A stretch of 64,000 nt of DNA from DATMNR01 sp963702765. Lineage in GTDB: Bacteria > Chloroflexota > Ktedonobacteria > Ktedonobacterales > Ktedonobacteraceae. The stretch lies in contig CAVPEB010000075.1 in assembly GCA_963702765.1 (NCBI GenBank), positions 60,921 to 124,920 on the forward strand. Reading direction: 5' to 3'. Each line of letters starts with the position of its first letter. The first letter of the stretch is position 1. Positions 25,402-35,011 of this stretch are shown here, in pieces. The notes under the pieces were generated by a model that was given only the letters and a program-made list of their open reading frames with translations, did not search any database and was not told the origin of the DNA. The position numbers and the translations under genes are program-made.

Positions 25402-26802
25402 TCAGACATCAACTTCAGCCTTGATTCTACCTTCTTTGATAGCCTTTAACAGAGCTTTATAATCACGTTCGGTCTGGTCCGCGTATGCTTCTGCAAACAG
25501 AGCAATCGCCTGATCAAACAAATCACTAGTGCCAAGATATCCGCTGATGAGAGCAGGGTCACCGCATCGAGCGTGCGCGCGCGCCAGGGCCATGGCACAC
25601 CATTGGGCATACTGATCGAACTCTCTCTTTGTCATGATCGAAATATCTTCAGATAACTTCATATCTCGTAACTGCCGCACGTAGAGATCGACTTGCTCTC
25701 CATGTGTCCAACCCAGAAAAATATCACTTCCATGCTGCATCAAGCGCTGACCCTGTACCACTCGTTCTCCATGATTTGGGTACGCGCTTTTCCCCCAATA
25801 GGGCTCAAGGACAGAGGCATCTGCTTCTTTGATTTGCAAGAAAAGCGGGTCGTCTCCATCGCCTCCAGCCATGAGCAACATGACCCATGTGCGCGTTCCA
25901 ACACTGCCCACCCCAACCACTTTGCGTGCTAAATCAATGAAGCGGTATTTGCTAAGCAGTACCTTACAATTATCTGGCAACGTCTGAACATAAGCATCAA
26001 AATATGACTTGATCCATTCAGCTTCCTGTTCTTCATTCTTTTTGACATCCCCTTCATCTTCTACATGCACGATCAGAGGTGGCTCATCCTTAATACGATA
26101 CTGGCCATGCACCTTTTCAGCCATTTTAGGAAAGACGCCCAGGCTCGTACTTCGAACTGCCTTCTTCTCTTGCCGTTGAAGCTGTTCTCGCTCTTTGCGC
26201 TTCACCATCCCCATGACTTCTGTCATGTCAAGATGCAGGTACCACACGGGCTGTACTTGCATGTTAGCCATATTCTGCATCAACGCACGATACTCTCGTA
26301 TACTGCTGACAACCGACTGCCGATTTTCCTGAGCAGTGTATCCATTCTCACGACCAGCTACCACAATACTCGCAGCTAATCGCTTCAAGTCCCATTCCCA
26401 GGGGCCTGGCAATGTCTCGTCGAAATCATTGACATCGAATGCCAAATTACGATCCGGTGTGGCATAGAAGCCGAAGTTACTTAGATGCGCATCACCACAG
26501 ATCTGCACCTTAATACCTGAAATGGGAGTTTTCGCCAGATCAGACGCCATAACTACCGCCGAACCGCGTAAGAATGCAAACGGTGAAAGCGACATGCGTC
26601 CATAGCGTATAGGCACTAATTCCTGTACGCGGGAGCTACATGACTCCTCAAGCAGGCTAATCGGATCGGGACGATCAGCAGCTAAAGACCACTCTCCAAG
26701 ACTGGTTCGTGGAGCTTTGGCACGTAACGCTTTGCCCGCGGCAAAGCGTTCAGCCCTTGTAGCGGTAACTGGCATTGCTTCAACAAATTCGATGTTAGAC
26801 AT
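25402..26802 (-). CDS. DUF2252 family protein
   Basis: A 466-residue protein that covers the DUF2252 family length. It has RYGRMSLSPFAFLRGSA near residue 85, QICGDAHLSNFGFY (a kinase-like catalytic-loop motif with HxxN), FDVNDFDETLPGPWEWDLKR (a DFD motif in the place of DFG), VVGVGSVGTRTWVMLL, and the late LARAHARCGDP. The resemblance to aminoglycoside-phosphotransferase-like kinases is known at family level, but the substrate is not. It starts 19 bases after the stop of the SulP gene and precedes the BKACE gene, so the three are probably cotranscribed. Confidence 0.85.
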   Translation of the reverse strand: MSNIEFVEAMPVTATRAERFAAGKALRAKAPRTSLGEWSLAADRPDPISLLEESCSSRVQELVPIRYGRMSLSPFAFLRGSAVVMASDLAKTPISGIKVQICGDAHLSNFGFYATPDRNLAFDVNDFDETLPGPWEWDLKRLAASIVVAGRENGYTAQENRQSVVSSIREYRALMQNMANMQVQPVWYLHLDMTEVMGMVKRKEREQLQRQEKKAVRSTSLGVFPKMAEKVHGQYRIKDEPPLIVHVEDEGDVKKNEEQEAEWIKSYFDAYVQTLPDNCKVLLSKYRFIDLARKVVGVGSVGTRTWVMLLMAGGDGDDPLFLQIKEADASVLEPYWGKSAYPNHGERVVQGQRLMQHGSDIFLGWTHGEQVDLYVRQLRDMKLSEDISIMTKREFDQYAQWCAMALARAHARCGDPALISGYLGTSDLFDQAIALFAEAYADQTERDYKALLKAIKEGRIKAEVDV

Positions 26803-26821
26803 TGCATACCACCTTATGTTC

Positions 26822-28546
26822 TTAGTCGCTCGGCTCTGTCTCTACCAGCTTGTTCTCCTTCCGATAGGCTTCAAGTACATCGGGGAGACTAGCGTAGATA
26901 TGCTCTTCGCCAATCAGCTTTGTTAAGCCATAGCGATCGATTCCCTTTCTTACGTCCTCGATGACGTTGGAAAACACAAGTGTTACACCCTTTTTCTCCA
27001 GTATAGTATGGACCTGGCGAATGGTATCGGCTCCGGTATAGTCAATGCCAATCATGGCTGCCGCATCAACATCGAGCCATTTGACCTGAGGTTTTGCATC
27101 ATCGACGAGCCGCACAATTTCTTCACTAAATCGAACTGCATTGGCAAAGTAGAGACTTGCACCGAAAAAGTACACGACGAGACCCGGCTCAGCTTCTTTA
27201 TCCTCTGTAACGTCCGTCGTCTGCCAATGACCTCTGGGCATTGGAACTAGCGTCGCATCAGAAGGTCTGTAGCTATGACTGATATGAATTACAATTGACA
27301 GCACAATTGCAAGTATAATCCCCTGCTCAACTCCTACAACCACCACAGTTACTGCTGTGATTGTAGCTACGATGAACTCTTCCGGGCTAACACTTAAGAT
27401 GCCCCTCATACCCTTGACATCTATCAGTCGCACCCCAATCAAGAATACAACAGCAGAGAGCACGGCATTCGGCATGTACGAGAGTGGACCGGTGAGGAAG
27501 AGCAACACAATTACCACGATAACAGCCGTCGTAAGTTGAGCAATTTCGCTCCGTCCACCTGCACTAACCACCATCTCCGTCTTGGTCGGACTGCCGTTTA
27601 CTACAAAGGTACCAGAGATACCCGCTGCGATATTGGCCATCCCCAGACCGATTAAATCGACGTTCTCATCGAAACTTTCGTAGTAACGCATGGCATAGGC
27701 ACGCGATGTTGCTGCGCTCTGAGCCAGGATAACGATAAAGATGGATGCAGCCGTCGCGAGTAATTGAGGAATTTCGGCACTAGTCAACTGCGCATGTGGC
27801 AAGCCAATCGGTGGGAGGCCACCTTGTATCGGTCCCAGGGTTGTGACACCATATTGTGAGAGATTGAGTGCATAGCTCGCGATGATCGAACCGACCACGG
27901 CGATAAGAGCACCCGGGATCTTATTGTTAATCATCCCGGCGCCAACAATGATGATAAGGACAGACGCTGAGATAATAACTGTTGCGACATTGGCTTGTGG
28001 GATCTGCTGGACGGCGCTGAAAAATTTCTCGATCGGCCCACGGCCAGTGGTTGTGACCCCTAGCATCCCCCCCACTTGTCCAAGTGCGACCTGAATACCA
28101 ACTCCGGTGAGGAACCCGATGAGTACAGACCTGGATAAGAAGTTGGCGAGAAAGCCCAACTTGACGACACGCGCGAAGATTAGAAAGATTGCAGTCATAA
28201 TCGCCAGCACACTCGCCAGTTCCACATACTGAGTCGTGTCAGGTGTTGCCAGGCCAACAAGACCAGCAGCCAGGATAGCTGCGGTAGCTGAATCAGCTCC
28301 AACTACGAGATGCCGTGAGGATCCCAGTATCGCGAAGACTGCTATTGGTAGCACCAGCGTATAAAGACCTGTTATAACTGGTGTACCGGCAATCTTGGTG
28401 TAACCCATAACCTCGGGAATTCCAAGGGCAGCGAGCGTGATACCCGCAACAATATCGATAGGAATGTGTGACGGTACGATTGGGAGTATACCCTGCAAAA
28501 ATGGTAGTTGACGAGCCTTTTTTTGTACTGTGGACAAAGTAACCAT
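26822..28546 (-). CDS. SulP-family anion transporter with STAS domain
   Basis: A 574-residue SLC26/SulP transporter. Residues about 20-410 are polytopic, with IVAGITLAALGIPEVMGYTK (helix 1 and its Pro) and ANIAAGISGTFVVNGSPTKT in the substrate-site region. Residues about 440-560 are a cytoplasmic STAS domain (VVYFFGASLYFANAVRFSEE, WLDVDAAAMIGIDYTGADTI). Substrates in the family include sulphate, bicarbonate and other anions; none is indicated here. The ATG at 28546 with AGGAAGGAG just upstream is preferred to 28615. It is the first gene of the SulP-DUF2252-BKACE group. Confidence 0.9.
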   Translation of the reverse strand: MVTLSTVQKKARQLPFLQGILPIVPSHIPIDIVAGITLAALGIPEVMGYTKIAGTPVITGLYTLVLPIAVFAILGSSRHLVVGADSATAAILAAGLVGLATPDTTQYVELASVLAIMTAIFLIFARVVKLGFLANFLSRSVLIGFLTGVGIQVALGQVGGMLGVTTTGRGPIEKFFSAVQQIPQANVATVIISASVLIIIVGAGMINNKIPGALIAVVGSIIASYALNLSQYGVTTLGPIQGGLPPIGLPHAQLTSAEIPQLLATAASIFIVILAQSAATSRAYAMRYYESFDENVDLIGLGMANIAAGISGTFVVNGSPTKTEMVVSAGGRSEIAQLTTAVIVVIVLLFLTGPLSYMPNAVLSAVVFLIGVRLIDVKGMRGILSVSPEEFIVATITAVTVVVVGVEQGIILAIVLSIVIHISHSYRPSDATLVPMPRGHWQTTDVTEDKEAEPGLVVYFFGASLYFANAVRFSEEIVRLVDDAKPQVKWLDVDAAAMIGIDYTGADTIRQVHTILEKKGVTLVFSNVIEDVRKGIDRYGLTKLIGEEHIYASLPDVLEAYRKENKLVETEPSD

Positions 28547-28988
28547 TGCTCCTTCCTGCATAGCGATGCACCCATACGCATCAGGGTTCATAATAGAGCA
28601 GCCTGGTTCTAGCATACTTAGGTCTGAGTTACTATTTTCTGTAGTTAGATGAATTAAAAAATATGTTGTTATAGCACTGTTATGAAGAATGTAGGTTGCA
28701 TATAATCAAATCACTCTAATAACCTGTGAAAAGGAGGAAACATCCTAAGCACAAACATACATAAGCTGATCTGCCAACACCCAACAATCTTAAGGCCAAA
28801 AATAGAGACAAGGACCTCATATGAGAACGATGGGAAACTCTTCTGTCAAGATAATCCGTTTAATTCACTTTGTCAAGGCAAAAAGCAGAGTAATCCAGAC
28901 ACAAGAAGCTTGACGTAAAAGGCATCTAGGTGTATAAACAACCGCAATGAATGCTTGAAATACAAAAACTCAAGAGAGAGTTGGAGTC
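28547..28988. other. Divergent intergenic region, no gene seen
   Basis: About 440 bases between the leftward SulP and rightward GAP-family genes. It is AT-rich, with an AAAAGGAGG motif near 28730 that is not followed by a start codon at usable distance. It should hold promoters for both directions. No conserved RNA or ORF is recognised. Confidence 0.4.
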
Positions 28989-29654
28989 ATGGTTCCTGTT
29001 CTACTAAAAATGCTGCCATTTGCTCTCGGTACAATCACTCCCACGATGATCGGTCTGATCGTTCTCTTTCTGACTACCACTCAAGGATTAGTCAAATCAA
29101 TCTCATTTATCCTTGCCAAATACATCGTATATGTACTCTGGGGCTTGATATGCATTAATCTCGCTGGTTATATATCTTCTAGTAGCTCAGTAGGAACCAG
29201 TACCGTTACGATAGCCTTCTTTTTGGTTTTCGGTTTGTTGCTAATTATCCTGGCCATACGTACCTTCTTTGGCGAGGATGATCCAGACACTCCTCCACCA
29301 AAGTTCATGTCAATTTTAGACGAGATTGGGCCAATCAAGTTGTTTGGGTTGGGCATCGCAATATGCTTCATGCAACCTCGATTCATTATATTAATCCTGG
29401 CAGGTGCTTCAATCATTACCGAAGCCAATTTGCCACCCTCCGAAAGTTTCATCTCTATTTTAGTGCTTGCATTACTCATGGTATGGGTGATGCTTATCCC
29501 CGTTGTAGTATTCCTGGTAATGGGTAAGCATCGTAATGCCGCTATGAAATCAATGAGAGAGTGGTTAGTGACTCATCAACGTGTGATAAATGTAGTAGTC
29601 ATGTTTTTCTTTGGCATTCTGATGATAATCCTGGGACTGAGCCACATTTTTTGA
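28989..29654 (+). CDS. GAP-family (SfLAP-like) membrane protein
   Basis: A 221-residue protein with six predicted membrane helices in the LysE-like layout of GAP/Sap proteins. It opens LLKMLPFALGTITPTMIGLI (family N-terminal helix with a Pro), has a cytosolic loop EDDPDTPPPKFMSILDEIGP between helices 3 and 4, then CFMQPRFIILILAGASII and the paired last helices ending MIILGLSHIF. Homologues in mycobacteria help export glycolipids; here the cargo is unknown. The start is ATG at 28989, behind AGAGAGTTGGAG. The gene stands alone, followed by the DUF1269 gene with its own promoter. Confidence 0.75.
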   Translation: MVPVLLKMLPFALGTITPTMIGLIVLFLTTTQGLVKSISFILAKYIVYVLWGLICINLAGYISSSSSVGTSTVTIAFFLVFGLLLIILAIRTFFGEDDPDTPPPKFMSILDEIGPIKLFGLGIAICFMQPRFIILILAGASIITEANLPPSESFISILVLALLMVWVMLIPVVVFLVMGKHRNAAMKSMREWLVTHQRVINVVVMFFFGILMIILGLSHIF

Positions 29655-29709
29655 AATTGCTTCTTTTACAGAAACACCGAGTTTCCTTATACCACTCAAG
29701 AATTTTCTA

Positions 29710-29738
29710 ATGACAGACACCCCCGCCTGTGTTATAAT
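29710..29738 (+). promoter_or_regulatory. Strong sigma-70-like promoter upstream of DUF1269 gene
   Basis: ATGACA (29710-29715) and TATAAT (29733-29738) are separated by exactly 17 bases. The -10 is perfect and the -35 matches five of six positions. Transcription would start near 29745 and leave a leader of about 80 bases before the ATG at 29824. Confidence 0.65.
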
Positions 29739-29823
29739 CTGTGCGGTAGAACTGAGCATGCTCATATCTACAGTATAAAATGGTTATTTCTCTACGAACA
29801 CAACTTGAAAGGATTAAGAAACC

Positions 29824-30327
29824 ATGACACAAACGCCGGGTACCTCTTTAGTGGTACTCAAATTTCCGGCAGCCGAGGGAGCCCAGATTATGCTGGGCAG
29901 GTTAGAAGCCCTTCAAAAGCAGCAGTTGATCACTGTGGTTGACGGAGCTATCGTCTCCTGGCCAGCAGGCGCGAAGAAACCTAAGACCGAGCAACTCCGT
30001 AATCTCACCGGGGTCGGTGCATTGGGTGGCGCGTTCTGGGGCATGCTATTCGGCTTGCTGTTTTTTGTCCCGTTTTTTGGCCTGGCAGTGGGCGCAGCGA
30101 TGGGTGCACTTGCTGGACATTTTGCGCATTATGGAATTGACGATGACTTCATCAATTCTGTACGCTCCCAAATCACTCCAGGCACCTCTGCTTTGTTCCT
30201 CCTGACCAGCGGAGCCGTACTTGACAAAGTTGCTGAGGGCGTCAAGGACATTCAGTTTGAGATTATCCAGACAAACTTGTCCAAAGAGCAGGAAGCCGCG
30301 CTCAAAGAAGCCTTCGGTGAAGATTAA
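29824..30327 (+). CDS. DUF1269 family membrane-associated protein
   Basis: A 167-residue protein with the DUF1269 plan. It has an N-terminal ferredoxin-like strand (SLVVLKFPAAEGAQIML), the Lys-rich link AIVSWPAGAKKPKTEQL, a Gly-rich hydrophobic hairpin (GVGALGGAFWGMLFGLLFF and LAVGAAMGALAGHFAHYGI), then IDDDFINSVRSQITPGTSAL and FEIIQTNLSKEQEAAL. The glycine zipper in the hairpin suggests membrane insertion, as in other members found with stress proteins. Function is unknown. It has its own promoter and a clear terminator, so it is monocistronic. Confidence 0.85.
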   Translation: MTQTPGTSLVVLKFPAAEGAQIMLGRLEALQKQQLITVVDGAIVSWPAGAKKPKTEQLRNLTGVGALGGAFWGMLFGLLFFVPFFGLAVGAAMGALAGHFAHYGIDDDFINSVRSQITPGTSALFLLTSGAVLDKVAEGVKDIQFEIIQTNLSKEQEAALKEAFGED

Positions 30328-30353
30328 TCCATCAACTCTGATCATCTAGTTTT

Positions 30354-30390
30354 AAGGGAAAGCCAGTACGTATCTGGCCTTCCCTTTTTC
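30354..30390 (+). terminator. Rho-independent terminator after DUF1269 gene
   Basis: AAGGGAAAGCCAG (30354-30366) pairs with CTGGCCTTCCCTT (30374-30386) with one mismatch and a 7-base loop, followed by TTTC. It is 27 bases after the stop codon. Confidence 0.75.
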
Positions 30391-30487
30391 ATATCTCCAT
30401 TTCGTTGATATTACCAGATACAAGCCCCTCTAGCCTGATACTCCTATACTTTACAGATATTCCCCTTCTGCATTCGTTGTATCAGAT

Positions 30488-32597
30488 ATGGGTATTAGGG
30501 ACTTAAACACAGCTCAATTAAAAGCACTGCATGCTGGACAACTTGTTGAAGCACCTGTTCAGCATGATGTACAAGAACATGTTTCATGGTATAAGCGCGG
30601 GTCAGATAGACGCAAAGTCTCGGTTACAAAACCATCGTACTTACCCTTATTATTCTGCCTTTTGATTGCCATTGTTGTACGGGCCTTCGTTGTTATACAT
30701 ACACAGGGCTTTATCGATGGTGACGAAGCACTCGTAGGCATTCAGGCTGAACATATACTGCGCGGCGAATTACCAATCTATTTCTATAACCAGCCGTATA
30801 TGGGTAGTTTAGAAGCCTATATCATGGCGGGTATCTTTGCGATTGTTGGACCTTCTGTTTGGGCTTTACGGGCTGAACCTATCTTGCTCTCTTTGGTTGT
30901 AGTCTGGCTAACATGGAAATTAGCAGCAGCTCTGGCAGACACTACCCGATTACCTCTACAGGCCAAACAGTGGTTCATGACCATCGCAACCTTTCTAGCA
31001 GCAATTCCACCTCTTTACGACACTGTCCTCGAACTTCGCACGCTGGGCGGCTACGTCGAAATATTCATCTTCATGCTGCTGCTGCTGCTCTTTGCTCTTG
31101 AACTTACCAATCGCAGAGTTGCTGGTGCGTCAAGACGCGAACTCGCGTGGCGTTGGGCAGGAATCGGGTTTATTGTTGGGCTTGGCCTCTGGGTCAATCC
31201 CATTATCTGTTATGCTATTTTAGCAGTATCTATATGGATTGTTTTTGACTGGATAAAAGCACTAAGAACAGCCAGAAGTTCTAAATTAATTCAATGTGGC
31301 GATCAACCCCACCATAAGGCAGACTTTACACCCATCATGCATGCCCCCATCCGCCAAACCTTCTTGAAAACCCTACTCCTTCCAGCACTGGCTAGCATAC
31401 CAGCATGCATTGTTGGACTGGCTCCAGCAATCTATTGGGGAGCGTTGAATCAATGGCAAAACATCACCTATATACTGCAATTAAGCGGAAATCCTCCAAT
31501 TCGGCCCGAGGTACAGGCACAATATTCTACACGATTTGACATATTTCTCGGGTTAACGAATTTATATGCAACATGTGTGGGACCAAGGGTTCTCAGTGGT
31601 GCCCTGCCTCAAGAAAATGCGGCACTAGGTTTATTCCATACGCCCACTTTCATTATCAGTGGACTTTCCATTCTGATCACTATAGTGCTTGTAGCCTTGT
31701 CATTCGCCCGTCCACGTCCGTTATTCATGGCGGTGCGAAAACTTACTGCGCTTCCACTTATCTTTGCATGTTCTGTCAGTATTATTTTCTGCGTCACCGA
31801 AACCGCTGCCAGTGGACTCTGGCAATGCAATTATGATTTAGCAGGGCGGTATGCCACACCAGTAATGTTGGTCGTACCCTTCTTCGTGGCAACGAGTATT
31901 TACAGTGGTGATATTGTTAGCAGATACCCACATTCTCAGCCATGAACAAGCATTAGACGTAAGACAAACCACAGTTGAGCAGGAGAGCACAATTGATTTT
32001 GGGTCAATCTCAAATGCCAGTGTATCAGCCACTCCAAGCACAGCATCACCGATTACACCAGGATTGCCTTATTGGAAATTGGTGCAAGCATTGCTCGTAG
32101 GCTTTCTTATCTTAGCAGTCTATCTGCAATTAGCCCTCTATGCTGCAAGTGACGCAGGCAGTACTTTTCAATCGTCCTTTTGCACCTATCCGCCTGCGAA
32201 TAACGATGCCATTATTGCATATTTGGAACGCGAACATATCCACTATGCCTGGGCTAACAATTGGATCGCTTACCCCATAGTCTTCAAAACACATGAAAGC
32301 ATCATCATTTCAGATCCACTACCTATCATACGCAATTATCCCATACTCGACCGCATTCCGGCTTATACCGAAGCTGTGCGTAAAGCAGATCGACCCAGTT
32401 TCATTATCCTGATCAAGCACAACGATCCTCACCCATTAATGCTGGAGTTACTCGATAAACAAAAAGTGAAGTATATTGTCGCGCGCTTTTCAGCTCAAGA
32501 AGGTCGTGATGTGCTTGTAATCACACCTCTTAATCAGACAGTTTCACCTCTGGATTATTCCTACTTCTCTGTTTTCGTATGTAGTAGGGCCAGTTGA
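30488..32597 (+). pseudogene. GT39-like polytopic glycosyltransferase, one frameshift
   Basis: The two overlapping frames (30488-31945 and 31905-32597) make one protein of about 690 residues. The first holds GFIDGDEALVGIQAEHIL, the acidic first loop of C-class (polyprenyl-phosphate-sugar) glycosyltransferases, then QPYMGSLEAYI and eight or more membrane helices. The second continues from helix VVILLADTH through a membrane segment (VQALLVGFLILAVYLQLAL) into a soluble domain that ends in VFVCSRAS. The join lies between 31904 and 31912 and needs a one-base change. As written, the C-terminal domain would be lost. It may glycosylate envelope components; that is a family-level inference. Confidence 0.72.
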
Positions 32598-32628
32598 GGA
32601 ATACAGTATTCTATCTGGTTAGTAAGAA

Positions 32629-32808
32629 TTATTTCTTCTCTTTATTCGCGGCTTCTGCCGCCTCAGCTTGTTTTTTAACGAGTAATGGAGCATGTTGTTC
32701 GCAGAAGAGGAACTTTCTTCCCCCGGGTAAAAGTTGAGCATATGCTGCTGGCTCGCCACAACTATCGCAACGCCCTACATGCGTTTTTACGGCTTTCATT
32801 TGAATCAT
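32629..32808 (-). CDS. Small zinc-ribbon-like protein
   Basis: A short frame of 59 codons (56 from the second ATG at 32799). Its sequence has GRCDSCGEPAAYAQLLPG followed by FLFCEQHAPLLVKKQ, so there are two CxxC/CxxH pairs that could bind one zinc, followed by a Lys/Glu/Ala-rich tail. Its ribosome site is near perfect (GAGGAGGT); the spacing favours the second ATG. It resembles the small DUF7455-type zinc proteins of Actinobacteria by layout only. It is convergent with the preceding glycosyltransferase. Confidence 0.6.
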   Translation of the reverse strand: MIQMKAVKTHVGRCDSCGEPAAYAQLLPGGRKFLFCEQHAPLLVKKQAEAAEAANKEKK

Positions 32809-32986
32809 TTACCTCCTCATTAGCACTTATTTTTATCATATCACACCTGGAAAGCTTCGAGACGATACGTTTCAGAGTGCAAACTATGAACCAGAATAAC
32901 CGCAGCAGCATGTTATAATTACGCCATGTCAAATGTAATGCAGCAGTGTTTCTGCAGATACCCAGGGATGGCTTAGGAGTTATTTC

Positions 32987-34006
32987 ATGAAATTTGGGCG
33001 TATTCTTCGCGAGTCCTTCGAAGGTGCTGTGCCAAGACTAGTAGTGATACAGCCAGAACATGAGCGAGTAATCGATCTCGCATCCGCTGAATATCAACGT
33101 TTGCTAGCCACAGGAGCATCGGCTGAAGCCGCACGGCGATTAGCATCAGCTTTGTATCCAGGAAGTATGAGTGCGGCTATAGCTGCTGGGCCAACCTTTT
33201 TAACTGCCGCTACTCGCACAATCGGTGCCATTGAGAGTATAAGCGCTTCGCTTCCCCTGGAACAGGCACAATGGCTTGCACCTCTTGATCCACCAGTGAT
33301 GCGCGATTGCCTGGCGTTTGAAGAGCACTTGCGCAATACATTACCTGGGCTTGCTGCAGCAATGAACGCAGAACCCCGAGTACCTGATGTATACTACGAA
33401 AAGCCTATCTATTACAAAGGCAATCCGTTGACACTTATTGGTCATGAACAGGAAGTACCCTGGCCCGATTATTCGCGTAGAATGGATTACGAACTTGAGA
33501 TTGGCTTTGTAGTAGGTCGTCCAGGCAAAGACCTCACCCCAGAGCAGGCTAAAGCGCATCTGTTCGGTGTCACTATTTTTAATGATTTCAGCGCCCGTGA
33601 TATTCAATCGATCGAGATGAAAGGACAGCTTGGCCCGGCAAAAGGAAAAGATTTTGCAACCGCGTTGGGTCCCTGGATTACGACAGTGGACGAACTGGAT
33701 GTTCACAACCTTACAATGCTAGCCCGTATAAATGGAGAAGAATGGTCGCGTGGCTCGAGTTCCACAATCATGTGGAGAGTTGAAGAAATCATTGCCTACA
33801 TCTCGAAAGCAGAGGGCCTGGTAGCAGGCGAACTCATTGGTTCTGGCACTGTTGGTCGTGGCTGTGGAGTTGAGCTTGGTAAGTTTCTCAAAGCAGGCGA
33901 TGTAGTAGAACTTGAGGTCGAAGGAATCGGGATCTTACGTAACAAGATGGGAACGCCTGCTCCTGCCGGTTGGATGCCAGAACGGCGCATTCCCACTACA
34001 CAATAG
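32987..34006 (+). CDS. Fumarylacetoacetate hydrolase family protein
   Basis: A 339-residue protein with an N-terminal cap (about 1-125) and a C-terminal FAH catalytic domain (about 130-335). The latter has YYEKPIYYKGNPLTLIG, metal ligands in DYELEIGFVVGRPG (Glu pair), FNDFSARDIQ (Asp) and KGKDFATALGPWI (Lys/Asp), and GTVGRGCGVELGKFLKAGD near the end. Members hydrolyse or decarboxylate acylpyruvates and related diketo acids. Its stop is 13 bases from the MBL-fold gene start, so the two are likely co-expressed, possibly in aromatic or sugar-acid breakdown; the substrate is unknown. Confidence 0.88.
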   Translation: MKFGRILRESFEGAVPRLVVIQPEHERVIDLASAEYQRLLATGASAEAARRLASALYPGSMSAAIAAGPTFLTAATRTIGAIESISASLPLEQAQWLAPLDPPVMRDCLAFEEHLRNTLPGLAAAMNAEPRVPDVYYEKPIYYKGNPLTLIGHEQEVPWPDYSRRMDYELEIGFVVGRPGKDLTPEQAKAHLFGVTIFNDFSARDIQSIEMKGQLGPAKGKDFATALGPWITTVDELDVHNLTMLARINGEEWSRGSSSTIMWRVEEIIAYISKAEGLVAGELIGSGTVGRGCGVELGKFLKAGDVVELEVEGIGILRNKMGTPAPAGWMPERRIPTTQ

Positions 34007-34019
34007 GAAGAGAATGTAC

Positions 34020-34985
34020 ATGAACAGATGGTCATACACGAAAGGTCTGCAAGATCTTGGTAATTCGGTATATGCATACCTTCAACCAAACGGTACCTGG
34101 GGTTGGAGTAATGCTGGCATTATTGTTGATAGAGAAGCATCGCTACTCATCGACACTCTATTCGACCTGAAACTCACCAGGGATATGCTTGATACAATGC
34201 GCAAATCGATTCCCGCCGCATCTCACATCGATATGGTGGTGAACACACATGCCAACGGTGACCATTGTTGGGGAAATGAACTGGTAGCCGACGCCCAAAT
34301 CATCGCATCAGCACACACAGCAGAAGAGATGACCACGGCTATATCCCCTGCTGTGCTTGCCATGACGCTGAAGCGAGCGGCGGAACTAGGTCAACTTGGC
34401 GAGTTCTTGAGCCATGCATTCGGGTCATTCGATTTTGACAATATCACATTGACTCCGCCAACGAAAACCTTCGAGGACGAACTCACGCTAAAAGTAGGCG
34501 ACAAAGAAGTCCACCTCATCGAGGTTGGGCCAGCCCACACGCTTGGAGATACCCTTGTCCACATTCCAGCCGATCGGGTCGTCTTCACAGCCGATATCTT
34601 GTTTATCGGCGGTCACCCCATCATCTGGGCAGGGCCAACCAGCAACTGGTTGAAAGCCTGTGACCGCATACTTGATATGGATGTGGATACTATCGTGCCT
34701 GGCCATGGCCCCATTACAGATAAAAAAGGTGTGGCTGAGATGAAAGGATATCTTGAGTATATTTATCAGGAAGCAGAAAAACGCTACGAGATAGGCATGT
34801 CCGCCAGGGAAGCGGCCGAAGACATTGAACTGGATCGGTACGCAACCTGGACCGATGGAGAGCGCATCGCAGTCAACATTGCAACGATTTTTCGAGAGCT
34901 GAAGGGAGATCAGTCCCACCCGAACATGATGGAATCATTCATGAGTATGGCCGATTTTGCGTTGAATAACACCAGGAACCAATGA
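34020..34985 (+). CDS. MBL-fold metallohydrolase with HxNxDH variant motif
   Basis: A 321-residue metallo-beta-lactamase-fold protein. The metal motif reads THANGDHCWG, so the second His of the HxHxDH box is Asn (residue 79 from the chosen start). Other ligands are present: His in GPAHTLGDT, Asp in FTADILF and His in VPGHGPITD. The ATG at 34020 is used because GGAAGAG lies 7 bases upstream; 34014 is also possible. It is probably translated with the upstream FAH-family gene. The Asn substitution may leave one metal site altered; other family members with this box are known, so it need not be inactive. Confidence 0.85.
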   Translation: MNRWSYTKGLQDLGNSVYAYLQPNGTWGWSNAGIIVDREASLLIDTLFDLKLTRDMLDTMRKSIPAASHIDMVVNTHANGDHCWGNELVADAQIIASAHTAEEMTTAISPAVLAMTLKRAAELGQLGEFLSHAFGSFDFDNITLTPPTKTFEDELTLKVGDKEVHLIEVGPAHTLGDTLVHIPADRVVFTADILFIGGHPIIWAGPTSNWLKACDRILDMDVDTIVPGHGPITDKKGVAEMKGYLEYIYQEAEKRYEIGMSAREAAEDIELDRYATWTDGERIAVNIATIFRELKGDQSHPNMMESFMSMADFALNNTRNQ

Positions 34986-35011
34986 TTGGAAAGGCGTGGA
35001 CGCGATTCAAC

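Noticed and set aside
28720..28760. Small gene behind the AAAAGGAGG motif
   Set aside because: No ATG, GTG or TTG with a meaningful open frame follows at usable distance.
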